A stretch of 64,000 nt of DNA from Diadema setosum (Eukaryota; Echinodermata; Echinoidea; Diadematoida; Diadematidae): contig CM067072.1 in assembly GCA_033980235.1 (NCBI GenBank), positions 13,900,371-13,964,370 on the forward strand. The letters run 5' to 3'. Both the position numbers and the translations under genes were made by a program. The stretch's first letter is position 1; every line of letters starts with the position of its first letter. Positions 35,144 to 47,345 of the stretch are shown here, in pieces. The notes below the pieces were generated by a model. That model saw nothing but the letters and a program-made list of their open reading frames with translations, ran no database searches and was not told the DNA's origin.

Positions 35144-35741
35144 GATATGATATACCAGAACATCGCTATTTTTGACAATGGTTGCACTGGGAGTGCCCTT
35201 GACTCTGAATTCGTGGATTATCCTATATTCCGAATTCTATGATTTGTCATATCAAGGAGGGGTTACCCCATGGCCCAATGACTGGTCAGATAAATCTCAA
35301 CCATTCAGCGGCGGGAACGCTGTGGAGGTAGAAAGAGTCCCGTGACTCGTCAAAAAGACAGCCCCAAGTTCTGGTTCAATTCGATGTGTCGTTCATCCTT
35401 GACCAGGGCGTTTTGCCTGTACCGTACTGGACTCCCTGGTCCCTCTTAACCTCTTGACCTCCAACTTTCCAAGACGGAACAGTGCAGAAATAGAAGAGTA
35501 GGGGGTGGACTCAGCGTTAGTCAGGTGTATAACTCCTCACCTGGCAGTACAAGGGTGATAAGGTGACAGGACCTCTCGGGAAGAGCAGTGAATAGGACTG
35601 TTAATACTAAATTAGGACTGTCATCCCTTTCCGTACTGAATTCTGAAATCCCCAATGACTATATAACTACATAGGCCACCAGGTTCCTGTCATCTGATGA
35701 TGATAATGGTCTTATATTTACTCAGGGTAACCTCTTCAGTG

Positions 35742-35880
35742 TTAAAGGGATGGTATAGTTTGGTTGAGATTGGGGATAATGAAATATTTCAAGAGGTTGG
35801 ACCCACCTTTTATTAGAATCTCTTTGTTTAATACTGGTTTTGGACGTCTCGGCCATTTCAAAACCAATTTTCTGTTACAA
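35742..35880. mobile_element. foldback MITE, family 1, copy C (internally deleted)
   Basis: TTAAAGGGATGGTATAGTTT starts at 35742. The centre words CCCACCTTTTATTAGAATC and GGCCATTTCAAAACCAATTT are present. Most of the left arm and the right end are missing. Confidence 0.75.
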
Positions 35881-35924
35881 GAGTGGTAACACTACTGTTA
35901 TCATCAATGTCATTGTTATTATAA

Positions 35925-36025
35925 TCACTGTTATAATAATTATTATGACATATATGTCCATTGTTACCTGTCGTCATCATCATCGTTATCATTATTATCA
36001 TCATCATCATCATCATCCTTGTTAT
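35925..36025. repeat. mixed ATT/ATC trinucleotide-rich stretch
   Basis: Short ATT, CAT and TCA runs, densest at 35975-36020. Confidence 0.8.
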
Positions 36026-36029
36026 CGAT

Positions 36030-37430
36030 ATTTAGTGTATATTTTCTACTTTTTCACCAACAGCAGTGGTTACATGAAGATGAAAACGGAATTATTCTGG
36101 TTGGCATGGTTTTAGCACGGAGGTGAGAACTGGTTTTAGGAAAGCTACACACAAACTTACCCCAAGTCACCACTCAGTAATAGTACACTTCTGTTCCACT
36201 GCTCTCATAACCAAGCTGATCTGCACGGGAAAAAAAAAGAAGTTGAATGCCACACCTCACTTCCGAAAAGCCCTGTGACTTGGCCTTGGCTATGACAATA
36301 ACAGCTACACCCCAATCTTCAAGATCGAAGGTTTTAAGCTCTGCTTCAACGCGCTTGAGGACCATTATCTAGGCCTACTTGTCTGCCCCCGTCGCAGGTG
36401 GTCGGAGAATGCACATCCTTTGTTCGTGAGTACTAGGTAGTCTTTTGACGATCGACCACAAAAAGATTCTCCTTTCCTCGTACCCGCAACTTCAACCGGT
36501 CAACTCTCACTCACTACACTCGTATATGACACCAGAGTGACCGAGTCACGCAATGCTGTTAAAGGAAGTGTCAAATTTCTCCTCAATTATGATCCAAATC
36601 AGCTGATTTGTAGTTACATGAAACCCAACTTTTTTTTAAGTTGAAGACATAAAGATCCCCCTTCGCCTATAACCCCTTTCCCCTCCCCTCCCAGCTGCCC
36701 TCATGGATATCCATCGAACTTATTTAATCGAGGCCGGGGCTGGGTGACAAAGACTAGCTCCTCCGTTGTCCCTTGACCCTAATCCTATTTTCTGGTCTTC
36801 CAAGTCGGGGTGTGAAAAGAGGAGGGGACGTGCGACATATTGTGGTCAAGATGGCTCATTATTTGCTCAACGACAACTTAGAATTGCCAAGTGGACAGTG
36901 GTCAAACATCCTACTGCAAATACTTCTCTGCCAGAAGATACCCGACTCTTTCAGGCAGAGAGCTAACAGCGACTGCTTATGGGGTGTCATGCCCCTGTTA
37001 AGGCAGATTCAAGTCTAAACTGAAACCATCACGAACTGAAGAAAGAAATGCGCATGAAAGTTCACCTCGGCTGGTGACAGACCGAACATGGTACAGTGTA
37101 TTTTCTTTCTAGTTGGAAGAAACGGTCTTCACCAATTAAAACCGGTCATATCTACATAGTTTCCCATCGATATGAAACGGATGTAACGATTAAATGTTTT
37201 TCAAGCTCAGTACAAGTCACTTAGTTATAAAAGAATGAGATTCCAAGTAATTTTCTCTAACACATCAGTGTGTGAATGCCAAATTTTACTGGAACAGAGC
37301 TGACCGAATCATTATTATCATAACATGAAGATGAAGATGATGTGGATGATTATTATCAATATTATCTTCACTGGTTACTAGTACATGTATATCAATTATC
37401 GATATTAATTTTTTGCGCCCATCATTTCAG
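36030..37430. other. no gene seen
   Basis: Unique-looking sequence. Two overlapping frames near 36766-37018 show no known motif. Confidence 0.45.
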
Positions 37431-37533
<103 letters not shown>

Positions 37534-37763
37534 AGATCTCTTTTGAGGCTGTCGTGGCTTTGAGTCTGTTCCTTCTCAGTCAGTCTCTGGGCCCGCACTC
37601 GTGGCGAAGAGTGGCTACGCAGTCACAGCAGTTCGCGGAATGGCACCGATTCTTTACACCTTACAGCCGGGTGTCATATAGCGCCATCTACGACCGTACA
37701 AAAGTCGTAAACTGCAGGGAGTGGAAATCACCACCACTCAGTGACTCCCCCCCCCCCCCCCCC

Positions 37764-40700
37764 TCCTTCCATCTCCCCGGTCTTGCAAGTTCACCCTGCC
37801 CTGCCTGGCTGCAAGATCCGTCGAGAAAGAAAGAAACTCTGGGTCATGAGATGAGTATTTCTCACAAAACGACGTTTCATATCTTCAATGACTGTGACGG
37901 AGAAGAAAGTCACTTTAGAATTTAGATTGTGTCGTCATAGCGCGTGTTCCCTGCCAAGATTTTTGACCAGGCGGAGTTAAACCAGTCTTCAACTTGCCGA
38001 TAGGCCTACGCCCCTTGAAACTTGCACATTGGCTAATATAGTAGGCACCCTTATTCATGGTTTTGCAAGTCATCTTCTCATGGGAGATAATTATGTGTCT
38101 TGCACATACATCAGTTAAAGATGTGAATACATCGGTCATTGCATGTGATCGCCGAGATACGGCCCGGCCGCCCTGGTAGGCGATCATTGTCGACATCTTG
38201 CTATATCGTGCTGCGTGTGGTCTCTCTGTCATCATCGCGAAATCAGGAAGAAAAGTACTGTTTTACGTGTAATACAACATGTATTTTGTGATGGAATTAC
38301 CAATTTATACAAAGACTTTAAAATGAAAAAGAAAATGTGGAAAAAAGACGGTGTTTGTTCTTGAAGAAACATCGGTGTTGCCCTCTGTTATCTCACATGA
38401 AGAACTCTGTCGAGCGGAGCAAATCTCACGTCGTGCCGTGTCTGGCGGACATTTTTCTTTACTCCCTTCCCTCTGATGTCTGTCAGATGTGTCTTTGTTG
38501 GTGACAGTCTCGCGTGTTGTATTCTCACCTTTCGCGAGACTCCCAAAGATCAACATCTTACCTGCAGCTAGCTCGCGAGGGTTGTTTTCAAGTGCACATC
38601 CGCTGTGGAAAAATGGTGATGGCATTCACCGTCTAGCGCACTCCGTTAACATCCCGATCAGCCAATTGACCTCTGCGCGCAACACCCCGAGATGATGATG
38701 CCTCGAGATTGAGTGAGCCTTGGTCCGTTCTCTCCGTTCTCCTGCTCCTTGCCTATATGGATGCAAGACCTTGCTCCATTTGCCAGGTGAACGAGTCCAG
38801 AAAGGACATGGTCTTCACCTCATCACCACCTTTCTTCGCTTCTTTTTTCCCCCTTTTCTCCTTTTCTTCCTCTTCCTTTTCCTCCGCCTCCTCATCCTCC
38901 TCCTCCACCACTGCGTTCTTCCACCACCTCCCCCCCCCTCTCTCCATTCATTTCTATGTATGATTATCTCACTCTTCCGGGGCAAGATCGCCAATAATGA
39001 GGTTTGAAAATAATGCTGCGGATGATAACGATTATGAGGAATTACGAAGGATGATATCGATGGGAATTATACGAATGATTAAAATTGAAATAAAGTAGCA
39101 CTGGAGGACTCAGTTTGATGTTTGTTTGTTTGTTTATTGTTGAGTTAGTGCATGTATATAGATTCGTTAGTGTAGACGAACGTTAGGTTTTATTTTTTAT
39201 TGAAATAAAAAGAGTAGGACCTGCGTACAAGAAAAAAGTAATTTGTTTAAGAAAGCGAAACGTTAAAATGCTTGTTCTTTGGTATTCGACTGACGGGGCG
39301 TGGAGCATTTATTCCTTGAGTTGGTCTTTAAGGATCTTCAAATCCATCATACATTACAACCAGATAATCACCGTGCCTTGTGGTTAGTGACCTTGAACGG
39401 GTTTTACGCGGCAAGCATGCTATACTACCACCCCTCCCATTTCCATCCTCCGCCCCACCCCACCCATACTTCACCTCCATCCCATACCCCACCCCATTAT
39501 TCTCCTTATGAACGGTATCACCACTTCAAGTGGCTTGTCGTTATTTTGCCAGCTCTTCTCCCCAGCTCGGCGAAAGTCAGAGCCTCGATTCGACGCCGCA
39601 AGATGTTTTTGTGTTTTACAACTGTGTACAGTCGCCCCATAAATCTTACCTACATTAGAGAGTTTTTTTTTTCTTCCTTCCTTTGAAACGTTCTCTTATA
39701 GTTCCTGCGAAAACATGATCTGTTTATCTCAAGGCTGATGTTAAAAAAAAGATGTTTAATGCAGCTCAAGTCGTCGTCAGAACGATGCAATGTTAAAGTC
39801 GAATGTGATTTATCGTATCCGTTTTACGCGCAGTGTATAACAGAGCAAGCTGCGCTGATGGAGCCAACTTCAGAAGGCTGCTGCTTTTGAACCGGCGAGG
39901 AGTCGGCCTGGGTGGGCTGTGATGTGTGTTGTTAATTTGAGCAAACACCCCATCTTAATCACTAAACGATTTCATGTTTTGTGTTCGTTCTACATGTATA
40001 TTCTTAAAGTACATGTATTGCAAATGCCCTTGATTTGATCACATTTCAAGGATTTGCAGGATTCTATGTAGGTCACAGTTAACTGGTACATACGTACGAC
40101 CAAGATACCTCCTTGTTACGACGAACAGTCTTTGAAATTTACTTACATAAGCTTTGTGCTGTTTAGCTCGCTAGAACAAGAGGATTTCGAATTTTCGAAT
40201 TTTTTCGATTTTTTCAGTATATTTTGTACCGCACTTCTTATTTTCGATTACGGAACAGATTGTGGAATTTATTACATGGGTATTTTAAGCATATGAAGAT
40301 GATGTACTCTAGCAGTTGTGGTGTAGCCATGGAGCTTCACGATGTATCATGTGTAGCAAGCCAAAGATAATACACAACGAATGGAATGGAGTGGTGGACC
40401 GAGTCCAAACGCACGCATTGTCGGAGGTCTTGTACGTTGCTTTGAATGGGTGTTTCCCATTGATGACCTATGCCACAACTGTCACTGCAGTATCAACAGT
40501 GCATGTAAAACGCAAAACGTGATTTAAATCCTTTGAACATCAAAGGTCTGACAAACTTAACATTGAGAATTTTCCTTCTAAGTCAATCAACATTCTATTG
40601 AATCTCGCAAGGTCAGGAAATGTTAGAGGTGTCTGAGAAATATGCACCTTTCACACACTGTGTAATTTGTTTTTTTGTCTGTCTAATTTACACGATATCT

Positions 40701-40900
40701 TCCAATGAGCTTTCCCTCACTCTGTACAACGATCAAACCACACAGTCTAACATCCTGTAAATCCATTAGGATCTTCTTTTAATCTCGCAATTTGCACTTC
40801 GTTTATATAACGTATTGAGAACTTCCATCAATATCTCCCCTCCCTTCTCCCGTGATCCTTTCAAGCGCATCCCGCTACGTGACTCGAAGTCTTCTACCCT
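37764..40900. other. no gene seen
   Basis: It contains a pyrimidine-rich patch at 38820-38940 (serine-rich frames on the + strand), a CCACCC-rich stretch at 39428-39500 and otherwise unique-looking sequence. Confidence 0.4.
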
Positions 40901-40901
40901 G

Positions 40902-41016
40902 ATTGGTCAAAAAGTCAAGCGGTACGACAGCTGAATTGCCATTGGCTATTTGAACTCTTACCTCGGCAGCCTCCCCAGCCAATCAGAGCGGCGCCAATAA
41001 TTAGTCTCAGGCCAAT
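40902..41016. promoter_or_regulatory. cluster of five CCAAT boxes
   Basis: ATTGG at 40902-40906 and 40941-40945 (CCAAT on the - strand) and CCAAT at 40979-40983, 40994-40998 and 41012-41016 lie within 115 bp. CCAATCAGAGCGGCGCC is a particularly NF-Y-like context. No coding exon is recognised beside it, so a promoter or enhancer role is inferred from density only. Confidence 0.35.
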
Positions 41017-41183
41017 GCGCAGATCATTATTTTCATGATACCATGCTTGAATCCTACCATAATTCTAGTACCAACTCGTCATACTCCCAAAATGTTGAGC
41101 CGTTTCAGGGAAAGAAGCGACACTAAGTCTGAAAGAAATCTATGACGTCTCAAACTGCAGTGATGTCGGAAAGTAAACGTTGT

Positions 41184-41218
41184 TTTGTTGTTGTTGTTGT
41201 TGCTGCTGCTGCTGTTGT
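41184..41218. repeat. TTG then GCT trinucleotide repeat
   Basis: A few TTG units followed by GCT units. Confidence 0.85.
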
Positions 41219-41325
41219 TAACGATAATGATATTGTTGTTGTTTTGATAACTCTAATGTTACCGTTACTCCTTCGCATTTTACCCAAAATATTATACTTC
41301 CTGAAAAATGCAACGTGACGTGTAA

Positions 41326-41339
41326 TGTGTGTGTGTGTT

Positions 41340-41410
<71 letters not shown>

Positions 41411-41424
41411 TGTGTGTTTGTGTG
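41326..41424. repeat. (TG)n microsatellite
   Basis: About 100 bp of TG with a few interruptions. The His/Thr frame on the other strand is an artefact. Confidence 0.97.
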
Positions 41425-41470
41425 TCGAGAATGAATATCAGAGGCAAATTCTTCGCAGGCTAATGGAGAA

Positions 41471-41844
41471 TTAAGGGTCCTGTTCACCTTTGGGAACAGT
41501 GATTTAAAAATGTTCAAGATATCACATTTTTAATGCATGTGTAGGTCTGTTACTATCTCAAAACATCCTGCCATATAGAATTTTCGCAATAAAGCCTAGA
41601 ATATAAGGAGATATTTTCTCATCAAACCATAACTGTAGACGGTTTAGTCTGGAAACATTTTTATTTTAGCTATTGTTCATATTTTTTGTTGTTGTATATT
41701 TAACAATACTTAACAGCGATTATACGTATTCAGATTTTTACAGTGGTTGTTTCTATCCCAAACTCACATTTCAGAACTACATGTATTTTAAAGCACTAAT
41801 GCTGGGTTTTTACTTCATCTGCAAATGGTAAATTATGCCTTGAA
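41471..41844 (+). mobile_element. TTAA MITE, family 3, copy 3
   Basis: It starts TTAAGGGTCCTGTTCACCTT and ends GGTAAATTATGCCTTGAA; the final TTAA is mutated to TGAA. It shares the interior words GCAATAAAGCCTAGAATATA and GTAGACGGTTTAGTCTGG with the copy at 14988. Confidence 0.82.
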
Positions 41845-42264
41845 GGGACTGTGACACTGCCACCCCATCTGATTTGCATAATCAATGTGTTTGTGACTAA
41901 TTTTCACTTTTTCGGGAAAGCAAATTTGTCAAGTCCCATAAATGAAATGAATTATTTTGATCTTTGAGAAGTTTTCACTGTCCTTTTCGTTTAATTTTTA
42001 CCGCACTTGTTAGAGTCACTTTCCACACGTGTTTGACATCATCCTTTGATGAATACTAGTACCCAACGTTGATGAAAATACTTCATAGCCTTCATTCATG
42101 AGTAATTACTTATCATTCTGTAATGTTACTAATGTTACTACACGTAGTACACTACATTTATAGTTTCCTAAACTTGTCAACTTCTGAGCAGAAAAAAAAC
42201 CAAAACAAAAACATATATATATAGCATAGTTTGGACAACCCTAGTCACAATTTAGGCCACTCCA

Positions 42265-42330
42265 AACACACATACACACAAAACTGCGTATAGTTATACG
42301 CACACGCGCGCACACACACTCACACACACA
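42265..42330. repeat. CA-rich interrupted repeat
   Basis: CACACA runs with CG interruptions. A similar stretch lies at 42815-42862. Confidence 0.85.
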
Positions 42331-42885
42331 TAATACACAAGGTTTCTCTGTGAAACACAAATGTATTAAAACAAGGATGATAAATGGGTTTCTCTGCGCG
42401 AAAAAATGAAGGAAAAAAGAAAGAAAGAGAGAAAAAAGGAAAAAAAAAAGCGATTACAACTAAAAGAGCTCTTGTCATGTTCCGACCAACAATCAAAATG
42501 TAGGGTATATTTTGATAAGCCAAACAAAACTTGTAGGTGCAAGCCGCTCGACAATTTTTGTCCAAAGGAAAAAAAAATGGAGAAATGATGGATTCTTTTT
42601 AAGGTTACCAAAGACCACCCCATGAGACAAAACCTCGCTCCTGTATATTTACGATTGTTTAGATGTAAAAGAGTGAAATGGAACCAGGTTTGAGTCACGA
42701 ATGGACAGAGCTGTGCCCATGAAATGACTGCTGGATGTAATATGCGAGTGAAATTGCTCATCACACAACTTGCCTTACCCCCTGTTTTTCCCTCCATTCC
42801 ACAGCGCATGTGGAGGCACACATACGCACGAACGCACACACACGCACGAACGCACACACACGCTCTCTCTTTTCGCTGTCGTAGT

Positions 42886-43262
42886 TTAAAGGGATGTATC
42901 ATTTTGTTTCGGATGGGGCTTCAGCTTTCCAACTTTTTTTTTGAGATAATGCATTAAAACCTCTTCTAAAGAGCACACAATGCTGAGAGGAATTCAAAGT
43001 TTGTGTGATGAAAATTGGTTTTTAAAATGACCGAGATATCCAAAAACAAAGTGATCCTGACAAAAGGTGGAACCCACTTTTTACTAGGACCATTTTGTAT
43101 CACTTTGTTTTAAGGTATCTCACTATTTAAAAACCGATTTTCATCAAATCAACTTTGAATTCCTCTTAGATTATCCTTTGTATGCCCTTTAATATTTCAT
43201 TGGTGGTTTCTAAATCATCTCGCAAGAAGTCAAAATCGGAATCCCCCATCTCAACCAATAAA
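42886..43262. mobile_element. foldback MITE, family 1, copy D
   Basis: It begins TTAAAGGGATGTATCATTT. The arms GATGAAAATTGGTTTTTAAA / AAAACCGATTTTCATCAAATC fold around a centre containing GGTGGAACCCAC. It ends around CATCTCAACCAATAAATAT without a clear TTAA. Confidence 0.82.
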
Positions 43263-43370
43263 TATGCATAGCTATATTTATATAGGTCCCTGCCGCTATG
43301 AATTGTATGTGTACGCAATCTAAAAGACGCGTGTGTAGTATAACGGTGGTCATACATGGTGAAGCGGAAT

Positions 43371-43738
43371 TTAAAGGGATCGTATAGTTTTGCTTGAGAC
43401 CTAATTTCAGGTTTCTAACATTTTTGGTGAGATATTAAATATGAAAAAGCATGTAATTCTATGAGGAATTCAACGTTTATTTGATGAAAATTGGGTTTGA
43501 AATGGCTGAGATATCCCAAAAGAGCGATTCTAATAAAATGTGGGACCCACACTTTATATACGATCGCTTTGTTTTACTTTGTTTTTGGATGTTTCAGCCA
43601 TTCCAAACCCGATTTTCATCAAATAAACTTTGAATTCCTCTTAAAATGGTATGTTTTTTTTTACTATATCATACGTGTTTTCTTGGTATCTCACAAAAAG
43701 TTAAAAGCCCAATTCTCATCTCCACCAATACTGTTTAA
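43371..43738. mobile_element. foldback MITE, family 1, copy E
   Basis: TTAA 43371-43374 and TTAA 43735-43738 bound a 368-bp palindrome centred near 43550 (GTGGGACCCACAC). Arms include TTTGATGAAAATTGGGTTTG and its inverse. Only 108 bp separate it from copy D. Confidence 0.85.
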
Positions 43739-43932
43739 AGGAGAGAATGGGTAACCGCGTGCTGTGCAAACTTTTATAGTCATGTACACATGCACATGCA
43801 GATGAATCCGTAAAAGAAACATAAAAAGCTGCTTCACAGCAATAACGATGACGGAAGTTTGCTTTGTTCGTACGTGTGTGTAGTTCGTGCGCGTCTCGTG
43901 CGAAACTTGTTGGTTCGATCAGGTTGCTCTGT

Positions 43933-43957
43933 CCATGGAACTATTTGTAGCTCCATG
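43933..43957. repeat. mini palindrome, CCATGG/AGCTA family, copy 3
   Basis: CCATGGAACTA and TAGCTCCATG are inverted around a 4-5 nt loop, with one mismatch. Confidence 0.65.
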
Positions 43958-43980
43958 CTCCATCCATTATGGGAGAGAGA

Positions 43981-44036
43981 ACCCCCCCCCCCTCCCACCC
44001 CCCCCCCCCCCCCCCACCACCACCACCACCACCTCC
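43981..44036. repeat. poly-C runs then CCA repeat
   Basis: Long C runs with T/A interruptions, then (CCA)n. Confidence 0.95.
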
Positions 44037-44205
44037 TTGAACTGGTGCTTGATGATAGTTTCGGAGACTATCCGACCACCAAATTCGCTAAAGCTGGAGT
44101 ACGGGTCAATTCTAAACCCCGTATTAATTTTTTTCATAACGAAAGATCACAGATGTATGACACGTATCATGAGACCTTTGCGAGCCTCGTGCAAATTATT
44201 TCTGA

Positions 44206-44262
44206 AACAAACAAACAAACAAACAAACAAACAAACAAACACAAACAAACAAACAAGCAAAC
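44206..44262. repeat. (AAAC)n microsatellite
   Basis: About fourteen AAAC units. Confidence 0.95.
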
Positions 44263-44835
44263 AAACGAAACCTCAAAGTAATTTTCCGTTTCTCTCCAAC
44301 ACTTACCCAAAGCTTAGTCCTGTTATCGGTCACCATCATTTATTTTCTGATTTTAGGCCATTTTAGCTCGAGTCGAAGCCATTACGAGACTAATGACTCT
44401 CTGCCATCACCCCCTTGCAATAACGGGGAAGAACCCAAACAAAAAACTGACCCCCAATAATTCTTGACGAGGGCCACCCAGTTCGTGTGCTCGTTGCGAG
44501 GCCGCCGCTTTGTCCCGCCCTGGCGCGTCGGGCCAGTCGACCCCAACTTGGCCGTCGCCGCAGCTGTCCTTCTCCCTCTCGATTTCCAAAGCCAACAATT
44601 TCAGACTGAGGGGGTCGGTATGTTCCTCATCTTTCTCCCCCTTTCTTTCTCTTTTCCCCTTGGTTTGGCGGAAATTAAAGGGAGCGCTCTTATTGCGGTT
44701 GAAGGAGGGTGCCACTACTATTTATACTGGTCACCATAAAACTTCCCGTAACCGCCATAATGACAAAACAAATTTCTCTTCTCACCCTCTTCTCATAATA
44801 TCCATCGATCTATAAATCAATAAATACATTAATCA

Positions 44836-44979
44836 ATAATCTGTCTGTCTATCCATCTAATTGTCTATCTCTCTATCATATCCATCCATCCATCCATCAA
44901 TCAATCTACTTATCAATCCAGCAATCTGTCCGTCAATATTATCTGTCTACGATATACGTATTTTTCTGTTCTTTCTATC

Positions 44980-45010
<31 letters not shown>

Positions 45011-45111
45011 GTCTATCTATCTATCTATCTATCTCTCTATCTATCTATCTATCTATCTGTCTGTCTATCTATCTATCGATCTATCTATCTACCTACCTAC
45101 TACCTACCTAC

Positions 45112-45161
<50 letters not shown>

Positions 45162-45162
45162 G

Positions 45163-45219
<57 letters not shown>

Positions 45220-45240
45220 ATCTCTCTATATATTCTATCT
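44836..45240. repeat. (ATCT)n tetranucleotide block
   Basis: Roughly 400 bp of ATCT/ATCC/GTCT units, nearly pure at 44980-45222. It generates an Ile-Tyr-Leu-Ser open frame that is not a gene. Confidence 0.97.
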
Positions 45241-45550
45241 ATTGCCCTCAAATTATCAGACTCTCTTGATGCCTTTTGTCGCACTCATGTATCATCTTAT
45301 TTACCTGAACGATTAGTGTTCCTCGTTAAAATAATGAGTAATCGTATGGAGACGACGATATTATGTTTACAGCCACCCGATATTATAACGGGTTTTCTTT
45401 CAGTATGTTACCTCGTTCATATTTTTCTAAGCGTTTCATTCAGTCCAAAGAGTACTGATCGTTTTTTTTTATTCATTGACAATTTTGAAGTCAGAGTTGA
45501 AATTCTCAATGACTCTATATTTACAGTGAAGCTATAGATTATGATATAAG

Positions 45551-45575
45551 GGAGGTGATACGAAAATTCACCTCC
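45551..45575. repeat. GGAGGTGA/TCACCTCC mini palindrome
   Basis: GGAGGTGA (45551-45558) is inverted as TCACCTCC (45568-45575) with a 9-nt loop. It is a member of the GGAGGT family. Confidence 0.65.
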
Positions 45576-45892
45576 GTGATGATGTACACCCGTAGTTGCA
45601 AAACTTGGGAGAGGAAATACACACGATATCTTCCAAATGTCGTAGCTGTATGTGGCAATGATAGACGACTAAGTCAGCCAATTTCGTTCGACTGGTCAAT
45701 AAATCTTCAAGTATAGTAGGCTATTATAGTATTAGTCTTCCTTGTGGGAAATGCTACATATGGTGAAATGAGGTATGTGAGTGTTAACAGTGGGGTAATG
45801 TCCACCACCTTATAGTTCGTGCCTTTCGATAGCCACAAGATTGAATTATTGATTTCACCATTTGACAACAAATGCGATGCTTGGACATTGTG

Positions 45893-46191
45893 GCCCGAAT
45901 TCACGAAGGTGGTTTAAAACCAACAATGGAGCGCCAAGTGTCGCACGGAATATTTCGTTACAAAATTGGTCATTTTGTCGACGAAATGACCAATTTTGTA
46001 ACGAAATATTCCGTGCGACACTTTCGTTAACGAAATTATCATTTTGTGGACGAAATGTTCATTTAGTTACAAAATGTTGTCATTTCGTTACAAAGTAATC
46101 ATTTCATCGACGAAATGACTGCTTTCGTAACGAAATGTTCCATGCGACACTGGCTCTCCAGGGTATTTGCACCACCTTCGTGAATTCGGGC
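45893..46191. mobile_element. 299-bp MITE with GCCCGAATTCACGAAGG ends and a large internal palindrome
   Basis: GCCCGAATTCACGAAGGTG (from 45893) is inverted exactly at 46191. Inside is an 86-bp near-perfect palindrome (45937-46022) centred on GTCGAC. It is followed by degenerate copies of the CGAAATGA / TTCGTTAC words to 46150, so half of the element is built from one short inverted motif. There is no coding content. Confidence 0.85.
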
Positions 46192-46287
46192 GTACCATTA
46201 CGTACATGTACCACAAAGACTGCGACAATGAAGTTGAAGATTCACTCTTTTGATCTTGTCACATTGATTAAAGTAGCCTTTTTTTTT

Positions 46288-47345
46288 AGCTCACCTGAGC
46301 CAAAGGCTCAAGTGAGCTATTGCGATCGCCCTTCGTCCGGCGTCCATCGTGCGTCGTCCGCCGTGCGTCGTGCGTCGTGCGTAAAGTTTTTACATTTTCA
46401 TCTTCTTCTTGAAAACCCCAGGACCGATTTTCATCAAACTTGGCAGGTAGCATTCCTAGGGGGTTAGGAACTCAATTTGTTAGAATGGGCACCATGCCCC
46501 ACCCAGGGGGCCCCAAGGGGGGCCCAAACCCCCCAAAATTAAGGGATCTGTAAAAATCTTCTTCTCTAGAACCAGAAGTGATAGAGCTAAGTTGATACTA
46601 TGAGTTAGTACATTGATGACTGTAGTTTCAAGTTTGTTCATGGCAGGATCAGGGGTGCCCCCCTTGGGACCCAGGGGAGGGGGTGGGGAGGGGTTCTAAT
46701 GGGGCCTAAATTGTACATTTTCATCTTCTTCTTGAGAACCCCATGACCCATTTTCATCAAACTTGGCAGGTAGCATCCTTAAGAGGTTAGGATCTCAATT
46801 TGTTAAAATGGGCACCATGCCCCACCCAGGGGGCCCCCAGGGGGGCCCAAACCCCCAAAATGAAGGAATCTTTAAAAATCTTCTCTAGAATCAGAAGTTA
46901 TAGAGCTAAGATAATATTATGAGTGAGTACATTAATGACTGTAGTTTTGAGTTTGTTCATAGGAGATCCAGGGGTGCCCCTCTTGGGGGCAGGGGTGGGG
47001 GGGGGGGTGGTTGGGAAGGTCCAAGGGGGCCTGAATTGTACATTTTCATCTTCTTCCTGAAAACCTCATGATGGATTTTCGTCAAACTTGGCAGGTAGCA
47101 TCCCTAGGGGATCAGGATCTCAATTTATCAAAATGGGCACCATGCCCCACCCAGAGGGCCCCAGGGGCCCCAATCCCCAATAATTAAGGAATCTTAAAAA
47201 ATTTGGGCCCTTATTGTACATTTTCATCTTCTACTTGAGAATACCTGGTCAAATTCTGGTAGAGCTGTGAATAATTTAGATTAGTGACTGCATGAAAGGT
47301 GAACTTGCGATACTCAGGTGAGCGCTAGACCCGCGGGTCTCTTGT
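46288..47345. mobile_element. about 1-kb element with AGCTCACCTGAG ends and three-plus tandem 324-bp units
   Basis: GCTCACCTGAG (46289-46299) is inverted as CTCAGGTGAGC (47313-47323). A 14-bp-stem hairpin AGCTCACCTGAGCC/GGCTCAAGTGAGCT (46288-46318) sits at the left end, followed by CGTCGTGCG micro-repeats. Interior units begin TACATTTTCATCTTCTTC near 46391, 46714 and 47039, with a shortened unit near 47217, giving a period of about 324 bp. Each unit contains AAACTTGGCAGGTAGCAT and GGGCACCATGCCCCACCCA. No open reading frame is present. The hairpin-end signature resembles a repeat I recall from marine invertebrate genomes. Confidence 0.8.

Noticed and set aside
41218..41517. His/Thr-rich frame on the - strand
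   Set aside because: It is a translation of the TG microsatellite and part of a MITE.
44861..45316. 151-codon frame rich in Ile, Tyr, Leu and Ser
   Set aside because: It is a translation of the ATCT array; the same holds for the frames at 50038-50880 and 53149-53370.
46391..47217. Satellite array independent of a transposon
   Set aside because: The 324-bp units are enclosed by matching inverted ends, so they are treated as the interior of one element.
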